In this document: positions 9,425-17,843 of the stretch, one piece after another
Layout of the letters: every line of letters starts with the position of its first letter
Position numbering within the stretch: the stretch's first letter is position 1
NCBI RefSeq assembly: GCF_900105325.1
Contig: NZ_FNSU01000001.1
Coordinates: 930,001-994,000, forward strand
DNA: 64,000 nt
Direction of reading: 5' to 3'
From: Pseudomonas marginalis
GTDB taxonomy: Bacteria; Pseudomonadota; Gammaproteobacteria; Pseudomonadales; Pseudomonadaceae
Notes under the pieces: generated by a model
What the model was told of the DNA's origin: nothing
The model's input: the letters and a program-made list of their open reading frames with translations, nothing else
The model's database searches: none
Made by a program: the position numbers and the translations under genes

Positions 9425-10393
9425 TTATTTGCTCGGTTCAATCCGCACGATGCCATCGGCCGAGACCACGGTTTTCACCGGCAACAGGGCGGGCAGGGCG
9501 TTGAGCAGGGCATCCGGATCATTCACGTCCAGATTGCCCGAGACTTTCAGGTGCGCCACCGCGTTGCTGACCTGCAACGGTGCCTGCGGGCGATACAGGC
9601 CCAGTTCATCGATCAGGCTGGCCAGTTCACGGTTGCGGAATGACAAGTGCCCGCTGCGCCAATCGGCCACTTCTTCGGCCGTGAGGGTTTGCTGTTGCAA
9701 GGTGCCCTTGGCGTAGCTGTAGATGGCGCGTTGCTGGGCGCCGAGCAGGGAAACGGGGCTTTTGGCGGATGGCTCGAAAGCGACCTGGCCGTGGGCGACG
9801 CTGACCACCAGTTGCTGCTGGCTGCGGCGCACATCGAAGCCGGTGCCGACCACCCGCACATTTGCTTCGCCGGCTTGAACGAACAACGGCCGCTCTTTGT
9901 CGGCCGCCACTTCGATATACACCTGGCCCTTGTCCAGGTGCACGATGCGCTGGTGGGCGCTGAAGTCCACGCGCAGGCGGGTGTTGGCATTCACCGACAG
10001 GGTGCTGCCATCGGGCAGGTTCAGGGTGCGCACGCCCTTGGCATGGGCCGCCACCTGGCTGTGATACAACTCGCGGGGCGCACCGATGTGGGGGGCCAAT
10101 ACGGCGCATAGCACGGCGGCGGCTACGGCCAGGGCCGGGCGCAATACCGATGCTTTGCGCTTGGGCAGCGCCACGGGGTTGTTCAGTTGCTGCAACTGGG
10201 CCAGGTCGGCCCACAGTTGCTCGAATTCGGCATAGGCGCGGGCATGGGCGGGCGTGGCCTGCCAGGCGGCAAAGGCCTTGCGGTCGGCACGGCCTGTGTC
10301 GTTACGGTTGCGCGCAAACCAACTGGCGGCTTGGGCATCGATGGCGTCACTGGCTTCGATATCCAGGCCGTCGGTGTCGCTCAGGCGGTTCAT
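9425..10393 (-). CDS. FecR-type anti-sigma factor / signal transducer
   Basis: This 322-residue inner-membrane protein transmits the substrate-bound state of the TonB receptor to the ECF sigma factor. It has a DUF4880-type cytoplasmic N-terminus (WFARNRNDTGRADRKAFAAWQ), one transmembrane helix at about residues 84 to 101, and a periplasmic FecR domain followed by an STN-like C-terminal region. The start overlaps the sigma gene's stop (ATGA), which implies translational coupling. Its gene lies between those of the sigma factor and the receptor, as in fecIRA and hxuIRA. Confidence 0.93.
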   Translation of the reverse strand: MNRLSDTDGLDIEASDAIDAQAASWFARNRNDTGRADRKAFAAWQATPAHARAYAEFEQLWADLAQLQQLNNPVALPKRKASVLRPALAVAAAVLCAVLAPHIGAPRELYHSQVAAHAKGVRTLNLPDGSTLSVNANTRLRVDFSAHQRIVHLDKGQVYIEVAADKERPLFVQAGEANVRVVGTGFDVRRSQQQLVVSVAHGQVAFEPSAKSPVSLLGAQQRAIYSYAKGTLQQQTLTAEEVADWRSGHLSFRNRELASLIDELGLYRPQAPLQVSNAVAHLKVSGNLDVNDPDALLNALPALLPVKTVVSADGIVRIEPSK

Positions 10394-10929
10394 TCTGGCT
10401 GCTCCGTGCCGGGGTCGTTTTGAAGGCGTCGCTTGCAATGCAGCAGGGCAAAAGCGATGTGCTTTTCCACCATGCTCGTCGAAATACCCATGCGCTCGGC
10501 GATCTGCGCCTGGCTCAGGCCTTCGAAGCGGTGCAGCATAAGGGCTTCTCGCCGGCGGGGCGAGAGTTCGGCGAGGACTTCTTTCAACTGTTCCAGGCGT
10601 TGCAAGCGCTGGGCGGCGGCCATGGGGTCGTTTTGCTCGTCGGTGATCGGTTCCGCGTCCCTGTCGGCCTGATCTGGGTGGACGGTCTGCCGTACCTTCT
10701 GTTTGCGCCAGTGATCACGCAGCAGGTTGCGTGCCATCTGGAACAAAAATGCCCGTGGCTGTTCGACCTTGGCCCGGTCGCGGTAGTCCAGCCACTGGGT
10801 AAAGACGTCCTGGGTCATGTCCGCCGCGTCGCTGGCGTTGTCCGTGCGTCTGCGCAGGAAATACAGAATATCTGCATAGAACCCGCGAAAGGCATCGGCC
10901 GACACCGGGTCGGGCTTGGGACGAGACAT
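10390..10929 (-). CDS. FecI-type ECF sigma factor
   Basis: The 179-residue protein has sigma region 2 (DMTQDVFTQWLDYRDRAK) and region 4 (LAELSPRRREALMLHRFEGLSQAQIAERMGIS is the helix-turn-helix area). It probably directs transcription of the downstream TonB receptor when released by the FecR-like protein. AAGGAT precedes the ATG. A Fur-like palindrome lies upstream, so the operon is probably induced by iron limitation. Confidence 0.93.
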   Translation of the reverse strand: MSRPKPDPVSADAFRGFYADILYFLRRRTDNASDAADMTQDVFTQWLDYRDRAKVEQPRAFLFQMARNLLRDHWRKQKVRQTVHPDQADRDAEPITDEQNDPMAAAQRLQRLEQLKEVLAELSPRRREALMLHRFEGLSQAQIAERMGISTSMVEKHIAFALLHCKRRLQNDPGTEQPE

Positions 10930-10969
10930 GGATATCCTTCTTGACGAAGCACGACGTGGAAAAGTCGCG

Positions 10970-10994
10970 AATGATATCGAGAACTATTGTCATT
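10970..10994 (-). promoter_or_regulatory. Fur-box-like inverted repeat upstream of the ECF sigma gene
   Basis: The arms AATGA and TCATT flank an AT-rich centre (GAGAACTATTGTCATT is the best-matching part). The site is about 40 bases upstream of the sigma start, where Fur boxes of fecI-like genes normally lie. Recognised by eye and not scored. Confidence 0.55.
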
Positions 10995-11029
10995 TGTCTC
11001 TATTTTAGACGGGCCCGGATTAAAATATA

Positions 11030-11053
11030 GGGAGGAGGCAAACCCCTCCCACA
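11030..11053. repeat. REP-like inverted sequence
   Basis: GGGAGGAGGCAAACCCCTCC followed by CACA can fold into a hairpin and belongs to the GTGGGAGGGG..CCCC REP type. It lies just past the 3' end of the DapA-like gene and may also help end transcription. Confidence 0.5.
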
Positions 11054-11066
11054 TAAGGTCGCAGTT

Positions 11067-11939
11067 TTACCGCAGCAAGGTCTTCAGTTGTTCGATCCCT
11101 GCTTCACCCAATGGAAACACCGGCAAGCGAGGCTCGCCCGCCTCCAACCCGGTCAGGCGCAGCCCGGCCTTGATCGTCGCCGGCAACCCGCCCTTGAGGA
11201 TGAACTCCAGCAACGGCAACTGCTGATAAAACAGCTCGCGCGCCTTGTCCAGGTCATTGGCCAGTACTGCCGCATACAATGCCAGGTTCAGGTGCGGGAT
11301 CAGGTTGGGCGCCGCCGTGCACCAACCCTTGGCTCCGGCCGCAAAGGCTTCCAGGGCCAGCGGGTTGCAGCCGTTGTAGAACGGCACGTCGCTGTGGCGC
11401 CGCAGTTGATGCATGCGTTGAACGTCCCCGGTGCTCTCCTTGACCATCGTCACATTTGCCACCTGCTTGACGATACGCAGGATCAGATCCACCGACATGT
11501 CCGTACCGCTGGTGGCCGGGTTGTTGTAGAGCATGATCGGCACGCCGATGCTGTCGCCGATCGCGGCGTAGTGGGCGAGGATTTCCGCCTCGCTGAGCTT
11601 CCAATACGAGGCCGGCAGCACCATCACCACATCCGCGCCATTGGCTTCGGCGTAGCGGGCGCGGCGCACGGCCTTGGCGGTGGTCAGGTCGGAGACGCTG
11701 ACCACCGTGGGCACGCGCCGGGCGATTTTTGCCAGGCTGTAGGCGCTGACTTCGTCCCACTCGGCATCGCTCAAATACGCACCTTCACCGGTGCTGCCCA
11801 GGGGCGCGATGGCGTGCACGCCGCTGTCGATCAAACGGTCGATGGAACGACCGAGGGCGTCGAGGTCGATGCGCTGGCCGTCAGCGCTGAACGGGGTGAT
11901 GGTGTAGCCGATGATGCCGTGAATAGTTGGGCTGGACAT
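11067..11939 (-). CDS. dihydrodipicolinate synthase/N-acetylneuraminate lyase family aldolase
   Basis: The 290-residue protein belongs to the DapA family of class I aldolases, which form a Schiff base with a keto acid. The catalytic lysine is Lys167 (TMVKEST), and the conserved tyrosine is Tyr138 (MLYNNPATSGTD). The Gly-Ser-Thr-Gly-Glu keto-acid site is at residues 48 to 52. It is unlikely to be the housekeeping dapA because it is paired with a class II aldolase gene 28 bases upstream and a divergent XRE-cupin regulator. It probably acts in catabolism of a sugar acid or hydroxy-keto acid, but the substrate is not evident. Confidence 0.9.
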   Translation of the reverse strand: MSSPTIHGIIGYTITPFSADGQRIDLDALGRSIDRLIDSGVHAIAPLGSTGEGAYLSDAEWDEVSAYSLAKIARRVPTVVSVSDLTTAKAVRRARYAEANGADVVMVLPASYWKLSEAEILAHYAAIGDSIGVPIMLYNNPATSGTDMSVDLILRIVKQVANVTMVKESTGDVQRMHQLRRHSDVPFYNGCNPLALEAFAAGAKGWCTAAPNLIPHLNLALYAAVLANDLDKARELFYQQLPLLEFILKGGLPATIKAGLRLTGLEAGEPRLPVFPLGEAGIEQLKTLLR

Positions 11940-11967
11940 GGAAAGTCTCCGGTAGAAAAAGGGCGGG

Positions 11968-12750
11968 TCAGTTCAGGCAATCGGCGTGCTGGCGCAGGTT
12001 CTGCCGCACGTAGTAATTGAACGCGGCGCCGTGGCGCTTGGGGCGGGAAATCCAGGCATGGGCTTCGCGCCCCAGTTGCGGCAGGATCGGCTTGATCGCA
12101 CCGGCTGCCATGGCGAGCAACTGCAACTTGGCCGCGCGTTCGATCAACTGCGCGATCACGCAGGCTTCCTCGACACTCGCCCCGGTCGACAACTGGCCGT
12201 GGTGCGACAGCAGGATCGCGCGCTTGTCGCCCAGGGCCTCGGTGATGATTTCCCCCTCTTCATTGCCCACCGGCACACCCGGCCAGGCCTCCAGGAACGC
12301 GCAGTCTTCGTACAACGGGCAAAGGTCCATGTGGGACACCTGCAACGGCACTTCCAACATCGACAGCGCAGCGATATGGGTCGGGTGCGTATGAATAATG
12401 CAATTCACATCCGCTCGCCCGCGGTACACCCAGCTGTGAAAGCGGTTGGCCGGGTTGGGGATGCCGTGACCTTCCAGCACCTCAAGATCCTCGTTGACCA
12501 GCAACAGGTTGCTGGCCGTGATTTCATCAAAACCCAGGCCCAGTTGCTGGGTGTAGTAGGTGCCCTGTTCAGGCCCGCGCGCGGTGATCTGGCCGGCGAG
12601 GCCGGAGTCGTGGCCGTGTTCGAACAGGATTCGGCAAGTGAGCGCCAGCTTTTGCCGGACGGTCCACGTATTATCCGCCAGGGTGTTTTGCATCTGGACC
12701 AGCGCTTGCTTGACCAGTTGGTCTTTGGGGAGTGCTAATGTCTTGGCCAT
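11968..12750 (-). CDS. class II aldolase/adducin family protein
   Basis: The 260-residue protein has the aldolase class II fold with a metal site formed by His120 and His122 (IIHTHPTH) and the later His183/His184 (LLSHHGQL). Family members act on phosphorylated sugars such as fuculose or ribulose phosphate, or on hydroxy acids. The ATG at 12750 follows AAAGGA with good spacing; the longer upstream frame would run into the operator region. First gene of a two-gene operon with the DapA-like lyase. Confidence 0.9.
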   Translation of the reverse strand: MAKTLALPKDQLVKQALVQMQNTLADNTWTVRQKLALTCRILFEHGHDSGLAGQITARGPEQGTYYTQQLGLGFDEITASNLLLVNEDLEVLEGHGIPNPANRFHSWVYRGRADVNCIIHTHPTHIAALSMLEVPLQVSHMDLCPLYEDCAFLEAWPGVPVGNEEGEIITEALGDKRAILLSHHGQLSTGASVEEACVIAQLIERAAKLQLLAMAAGAIKPILPQLGREAHAWISRPKRHGAAFNYYVRQNLRQHADCLN

Positions 12751-12828
12751 ATCGGTGTCCTTTGGGTGGTTCAATGGACGTCGGATTTGCTGGTCTCCCT
12801 CTGCTCGCAAGGTCGTTGGGTGAGGCAA

Positions 12829-12864
12829 ATGACACTAATGATGCTATATGACACAAAGTGTCAT
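12829..12864. promoter_or_regulatory. operator candidate of the XRE-cupin regulator
   Basis: A perfect palindrome, ATGACACAAAGTGTCAT (12848-12864), lies between the divergent aldolase and regulator genes. A further ATGACAC half-site is at 12829-12835, 19 bases from the first. Position and symmetry fit an operator through which the regulator controls both directions. Confidence 0.65.
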
Positions 12865-12908
12865 TGGCAAGCGCAGCTTATCGCTTCTGCATGGATTAAC
12901 CGCAGCAC

Positions 12909-13436
12909 ATGTCTATCCGTTTGAAATTATTGAGGAAAAAACTTGGCGTAACCTTGGAGGCCCTGGCTGAAAAATCCGGGATGACCAAGAGTTACCTGTC
13001 CAAGGTCGAGCGCGGGCTCAACACGCCGTCGATTGCCGCTGCGTTGAAACTGGCCAAGGCGTTGAACGTGAAGGTCGAAGAGCTGTTCAGCGAAGACCGC
13101 GTCAGCCTCGACAGCTACAGCCTGGTGCGCAGCCATGAGCGGCCCGACACCGCGCCGGGTTACGCAGTACTGGCCCATCAGGTCAGTGAGCGCAGCTTGT
13201 TGCCGTTCATCATCTACCCGCCGGCGCAATTCTCCGACAAAACCTTCAAGGAGCACCTTGGAGAGGAGTTCTTGTTCGTGCATGAAGGGGCGGTAGAAGT
13301 GGATTTCATGAACGAGCGGGTGATTCTGGAGCGCGGCGATGCGCTGCATTTCAATGCCCAGAAGCCGCATCGGCTGCGTTCGGTAGGGCCTGTGCAGGCG
13401 CAGCTATTGGTGGTTGTACACAGCTCGCAAGAATGA
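12909..13436 (+). CDS. XRE-family transcriptional regulator with C-terminal cupin domain
   Basis: The 175-residue protein has an N-terminal HTH_3 domain (LRKKLGVTLEALAEKSGMTK, then SYLSKVERGLNTPS), at about residues 5 to 60, and a C-terminal cupin (EEFLFVHEGAVEVDF) at about 105 to 170 that probably binds a small effector. Such regulators usually control an adjacent catabolic operon, here the class II aldolase/DapA-like pair. A perfect palindrome in the shared intergenic region is its likely binding site. Confidence 0.92.
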   Translation: MSIRLKLLRKKLGVTLEALAEKSGMTKSYLSKVERGLNTPSIAAALKLAKALNVKVEELFSEDRVSLDSYSLVRSHERPDTAPGYAVLAHQVSERSLLPFIIYPPAQFSDKTFKEHLGEEFLFVHEGAVEVDFMNERVILERGDALHFNAQKPHRLRSVGPVQAQLLVVVHSSQE

Positions 13437-13467
13437 CCGCGCTGACGGTTTGAAATGCGATCGGTAT

Positions 13468-13493
13468 GGGCGGGAACAAGTCCCTCCCACCGG
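13468..13493. repeat. REP-like inverted sequence
   Basis: GGGCGGGAACAAGTCCCTCC followed by CACCGG forms a small hairpin and resembles the other GTGGGAGG-type REP copies. It sits between two convergent genes. Confidence 0.45.
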
Positions 13494-13497
13494 TGGC

Positions 13498-14514
13498 TCA
13501 ACGTTCGACAGGTACCGACAGGGCCGGATCACCCAACGGATGCGTGCGCGCGGCAAAAAACTTCAACTGCGCGCCACTGCCATCAAACAACTGCGAATAC
13601 CGCCGCTTCTGCTGGCGAATAAACCCGTCGCTGCGGCCCGATACCGAGATCGCCAGGGTCGCGGGGCGGGCCTGGCGAATTGCATCCACCACGTGTTGGT
13701 CCTGCGGCCCCAGGTCATGGCCAAAGATGCACAGCGCGCCCTCGTGGCTCAGCAACTGTTCATAGCAGAACGACAGGTAATCCGAGCTGCGGATGGTCTT
13801 GAGCTTCTCTTGCACCGTGCCTTCGTTGATAAACAGCGGCACATCGTCCAGGGTCTTGATCGTGTTGTTGATCGCAAAGCTGCTGAGCAAGGTGCTGTCG
13901 GTGCTCGGCAATTTGCGTGCGGTGCCGTCAAGGTTGCGCACCAGGTGCAGGCCGCCGTGCAGGTAGAGGATGCGCGTGGTATCGGTGTGGGTGTTGCGCA
14001 GGTCGAAGCTCGAGTCGGCGCTGCGGAACAGGTCGTCGATGCCCGGCGTGTGCAGGATCGCCCAATAGTTGAGCAGGTCGTAATTGGTGGTGAACACGCT
14101 GGTGTAGTTCGCCAGTTCGCGGTTGATCGTCGCCAGCGTCGACGGCTGCACCAGCCGCCACGGAATGTGCACGGCGTGGATGGTATTGATCAGCGCTTCC
14201 TTGATCGCGTAGTAGCGATTACGCGGTGCCGCCGAGCTGACCGCCAGGGCCTTGTTGACTCGGCTGGTGGTTTTCAATGCCCCCAGGGTCTGCTCGAAGC
14301 TGCGGGTCTGCAGGGCGTCGAACACGCTGAGCTCGGATGGGCCGAGGGGTTTTTCTTCGACGGTGCGTGCGTTTTCGAACAGCGAGTCGTAGGCAAAGTC
14401 TTCCCAAATCGTGCGGCTCGCGCCATTGCCGATCAGAATCCCACTGAAGACGGTGCTGCTGCGCAGGGTGCTCCAGTCTTCAAGGTGGGCGTCAATATCC
14501 TGGAAATCCTTCAT
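13498..14514 (-). CDS. DUF4917 family protein (SIR2-like features)
   Basis: The 338-residue protein matches the DUF4917 family, of unknown function. The motifs FTTNYDLLNYWA (about residues 140 to 151), LYLHGG (about 183) and FGHDLGPQDQHVV (about 280) resemble those of SIR2-like NAD-binding proteins. The N-terminus has a glycine-rich IGNGAS. There is no signal peptide or transmembrane helix, so it is probably cytoplasmic. Neighbours are an XRE regulator gene (convergent) and a divergent alcohol dehydrogenase gene. The SIR2-like reading is an inference from motifs only. Confidence 0.8.
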   Translation of the reverse strand: MKDFQDIDAHLEDWSTLRSSTVFSGILIGNGASRTIWEDFAYDSLFENARTVEEKPLGPSELSVFDALQTRSFEQTLGALKTTSRVNKALAVSSAAPRNRYYAIKEALINTIHAVHIPWRLVQPSTLATINRELANYTSVFTTNYDLLNYWAILHTPGIDDLFRSADSSFDLRNTHTDTTRILYLHGGLHLVRNLDGTARKLPSTDSTLLSSFAINNTIKTLDDVPLFINEGTVQEKLKTIRSSDYLSFCYEQLLSHEGALCIFGHDLGPQDQHVVDAIRQARPATLAISVSGRSDGFIRQQKRRYSQLFDGSGAQLKFFAARTHPLGDPALSVPVER

Positions 14515-14639
14515 TGCTGTGGGTCTACTCGAAATCGGCTGGATGGCGACTTTATCACGAGCCGGCGTTGATCCTGGTCAAGATGCCGCAGGCAAGTGAG
14601 GTTGATGCTGTAGGCATACACGTCATCCGAGGATTCGCC

Positions 14640-15788
14640 ATGAGCAGCACCTTCTTCATTCCCGCCGTCAACATCATGGGCACCGACTGCCTCGACGAAG
14701 CCATGAACGCCATTCGCAACTACGGTTTTCGCAAAGCGCTGATCGTCACCGACGCAGGCCTGGCCAAGGCGGGCGTGGCCAGCATGATCGCCGAGAAGTT
14801 GGCGATGCAGGACATCGATTCGGTGGTCTACGACGGCGCCAAGCCCAACCCCAATGTGGAAAACGTCGAGAAAGGCCTGGCGTTGCTGCAGCAGAGCGCC
14901 TGCGATTTCGTAGTGTCCCTGGGCGGCGGTTCGCCCCATGACTGTGCCAAGGGCATCGCCCTGTGCGCCACCAACGGCGGGCATATCAGCGACTACGAAG
15001 GCGTCGACCAATCCAGCAAGCCGCAGATGCCCTTGGTGGCGATCAACACCACCGCCGGCACCGCCAGCGAGATGACGCGTTTCTGCATCATCACCGACGA
15101 AACCCGCCACGTGAAAATGGCTATCGTCGACCGCAACGTCACGCCACTGCTGTCGGTCAACGACCCGAGTCTGATGGTCGGCATGCCCAAGGGCCTCACC
15201 GCCGCCACCGGCATGGACGCCCTGACCCACGCCATCGAAGCCTACGTGTCCACGGCGGCCACTCCGATCACTGACGCCTGCGCGATCAAGGCCATCGAAC
15301 TGATCAGCGCCAACCTGCGCCTGGCCGTACGCGACGGCAGCGACAAGGCCGCGCGGGAAAACATGGCCTATGCCCAGTTCCTCGCAGGCATGGCGTTCAA
15401 CAATGCGTCCCTGGGTTTCGTGCATGCCATGGCCCACCAACTCGGCGGTCTCTACGACCTGCCTCACGGCGTGTGCAACGCGGTGCTGCTGCCCCATGTG
15501 CAAAGCTTCAACGCCAGCGTCAGTGCCAAGCGCTTGAGCGATGTCGGCCGCGCGCTGGGCGCGGACACCCAGGGTATTACTGTGGAAGAGGGGGCTCAGG
15601 CGGCCATCGCGGCTATTCGAGCGTTGTCCCAGGACGTTGAAATCCCCGCCGGCCTGCGCGAACTGGGGGCCAAGTTGCAGGACATTCCGCTGCTGGCTAC
15701 CAATGCATTGAAGGACGCGTGCGGGCTGACCAACCCACGGCGCGCCGATCAGCGTCAGATTGAGGAGATCTTTCGCAGCGCGTTCTGA
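14640..15788 (+). CDS. iron-containing alcohol dehydrogenase (YiaY/FucO type)
   Basis: The 382-residue enzyme is a group III, metal-dependent alcohol dehydrogenase that oxidises alcohols or reduces aldehydes with NAD(P). It shows the dinucleotide-binding GGGSPHD at about residues 95 to 101 and the metal ligands Asp193, His197, His262 and His276. GAGGA lies six bases before the ATG and fixes the start; the open frame extends further upstream without support. The 3' end overlaps the convergent transporter gene by 34 bases. The substrate is unknown. Confidence 0.93.
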   Translation: MSSTFFIPAVNIMGTDCLDEAMNAIRNYGFRKALIVTDAGLAKAGVASMIAEKLAMQDIDSVVYDGAKPNPNVENVEKGLALLQQSACDFVVSLGGGSPHDCAKGIALCATNGGHISDYEGVDQSSKPQMPLVAINTTAGTASEMTRFCIITDETRHVKMAIVDRNVTPLLSVNDPSLMVGMPKGLTAATGMDALTHAIEAYVSTAATPITDACAIKAIELISANLRLAVRDGSDKAARENMAYAQFLAGMAFNNASLGFVHAMAHQLGGLYDLPHGVCNAVLLPHVQSFNASVSAKRLSDVGRALGADTQGITVEEGAQAAIAAIRALSQDVEIPAGLRELGAKLQDIPLLATNALKDACGLTNPRRADQRQIEEIFRSAF

Positions 15789-16942
15789 TCTGTCCGGCAA
15801 CTGGCGGCACATATAAATGCGCCGCCAGCCAACGCCACGCACAAGAGCGCCAATGGCCATGCCTGCTGACTCACCAGCAGGCTTGCTACGCCGCCGATCA
15901 ACGCCGCCATCAACTGATGCATGAAGCCGCTCAAGGCGATGGCATAGGAACCGCCGACCGGCGACTGATCATTAGCCAGTGACAAACTGATGGGGTAACT
16001 CATCGATTGCCCAAATATCGCCAGGCAATAGGGCAGCCACAACAACAGCGCGATCCCGCTGGCAAACACACTGCCCAACAGCATCAGCGCCGCTCCCGTT
16101 AACGCCAGCCCCACGCCCCAGCTCATCATCGTCAACCGCCCCATCCGCGCGACGAAGCGGTTGACCATCAACGCCCCCGCCAGATAGGCCCCGCTGATCG
16201 GCCACCCCAGCCAGCCGTACTGCGCCGCGCTCCACTCGAAACGCCCTTGCAGTATCAGCGGTGCACAGGTGTTGAAGGCAATGATCACCCCATAGCCCAG
16301 CCCACCGGCCAATGCTGCGTGTAGAAAGGGGGGATGACGCACAATCGTGGTGTAGATCCGCCAGGCTGAGTCTGGCGAATCAGCCTTCTTCGCTGACGGA
16401 AACACCACGCTTTGCAACACAGCAATCAACGTGACAGCACTTATTGCCAACCCATAGAAAATGGCCTTCCAGCCGAAGGCCACCTGCAACAGCGACCCCA
16501 TGAACTGGCCGATACCTAGCGCGATCACAAACGTCATCCCCAGCCACGACAACCCCCTGGCCAAAAGCGCCCCGCTGAAACTGTCCCGCACCAACACCCT
16601 GGCCATGACCGCGACTCCACCCGCCCCCAAACCCTGAATCAGCCGTAATGACAAAAAAGATTCGACGTTAAATGCCGATGGAATCGCCGCGCTTGCCGAG
16701 GCATATATCGCCAGCGCCGCCAACAGGACCGGCTTTCTGCCAAAACGCTCCCCCAGGCTGCCCCAGAGCAACATCGGCAGCGCCATGCCCATCAGGTACA
16801 CCGCCAGGGCCAGTGCGACGTAGTCCTCGGCGGCGAGCAGGGACTGGGCGATGACCGGCACAGCGGGCAAATAGCTGCTAATGCCGACTTGGGCGAGGAA
16901 GGCGGCGCAGCAAGCGAGGGCGAGACGGGTGGTGTTTTTCAA
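15755..16942 (-). CDS. MFS transporter, Bcr/CflA-like
   Basis: The 395-residue protein has about twelve transmembrane helices and the MFS loop 2-3 motif (GSLGERFGRKPVLL) near residue 62. The sequence RLIQGLGAGGVAVMARVLVRD is characteristic of the Bcr/CflA drug-resistance branch, which exports drugs or small metabolites by proton antiport. The gene reads out of an AT-rich 0.9 kb stretch. Confidence 0.9.
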   Translation of the reverse strand: MKNTTRLALACCAAFLAQVGISSYLPAVPVIAQSLLAAEDYVALALAVYLMGMALPMLLWGSLGERFGRKPVLLAALAIYASASAAIPSAFNVESFLSLRLIQGLGAGGVAVMARVLVRDSFSGALLARGLSWLGMTFVIALGIGQFMGSLLQVAFGWKAIFYGLAISAVTLIAVLQSVVFPSAKKADSPDSAWRIYTTIVRHPPFLHAALAGGLGYGVIIAFNTCAPLILQGRFEWSAAQYGWLGWPISGAYLAGALMVNRFVARMGRLTMMSWGVGLALTGAALMLLGSVFASGIALLLWLPYCLAIFGQSMSYPISLSLANDQSPVGGSYAIALSGFMHQLMAALIGGVASLLVSQQAWPLALLCVALAGGAFICAASCRTDQNALRKISSI

Positions 16943-17843
16943 GGGGCGGCGTCCTGCGCCTTAAGTTCTGCGTACGTCATCGTAAATGGCTTCCTCTGTA
17001 TAGATACGAACAATGATTAAAACTTATGCTCACTGAGATGTAAGAGTGCGTATGTGGCGGTTGGGTATAGTTGATGCGCAATTTATTTTGCGTCTTTGTG
17101 TTCCTGTATTAAGTCTTTCAACTTTGAATAAAGCAATGATCTCCAAATGCTGACAGGTCGTGGCAGTTATCCAGATAAAGGAAGAGTCCGTAACCCGCTT
17201 TCAAATAGAGCAGGCTATCAATGTCTGCTAATCCCTTATGCTGTATGCGCCGTCTGCGAAGTAAGCGAAATTTTTACGTTTTTTGCCTAAGTCTTCGATC
17301 CGGCACATGTCATTGTGAGGCGCTATTTTTACTTCTATTTCATCTGCGCACGAGGCTTTAACAGGCCGAGATATGACGTCGTGCAGAAGTGATAGGGTTT
17401 TCGCTCATGTTTATCGATAAGTTGGTTGTTGTCTTGAGCTTTTACATTGAGTTCGCAAATTCGACCTGACTGTGATGTCGGCCTGATCTATTGGTTTCTT
17501 GTAGTTTGTTGACTGGGTTTTTGATTGCATATTTCTCACTTGCTTTACCTGTCCTTGGGTAAGGCAGGAACAGTAAATGGAAGTTTTTGATAGGGTAAGT
17601 CAGATATTTCCCATGCGGGCTACTCTGGATGGACATTTTGTTGTGAGTAAGTTCCTACATTTTGTAAGTTCCAATGGACATCCAGCCGATGGGTGAATGA
17701 AAGCAGTGGGGGGCGTTCGCGTTTTGTTGAGGTCGTATCCCGCAGGATTGAGTAAGGTGTCCACTTACCGGCCGGATGTGACGATGGCCTTCAAGGACCT
17801 GTCTCTTGGGTAGTCGAAACCAAATGGATGAAGGGAGTACTTG
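16943..17843. other. AT-rich gene-poor stretch
   Basis: About 0.9 kb between the Bcr-like transporter and the SDR-like gene has visibly lower GC than its neighbours and no convincing gene. It contains short open frames in several frames, among them a 64-codon one on the minus strand (17442-17636), and a pair of GGAACTTAC repeats on the minus strand near 17.66 kb. Composition suggests acquired or decayed DNA. Promoters for both flanking genes must lie at its ends. Confidence 0.5.
17118..17401 (-). pseudogene. possible frameshifted remnant of a small gene
   Basis: Two adjacent open stretches in different frames read like one protein. The first (17401 to 17228) contains CRIEDLGKKRKNFAYFADGA. 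The second (17240 to 17118) contains LYLKAGYGLFLYLDNCHDLS. A one-base indel near 17240-17250 would join them into about 95 residues. There is no clear start codon at the beginning and no recognised family. Codon use is AT-rich and unlike the flanking genes. This is a weak call; it may be chance. Confidence 0.22.
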
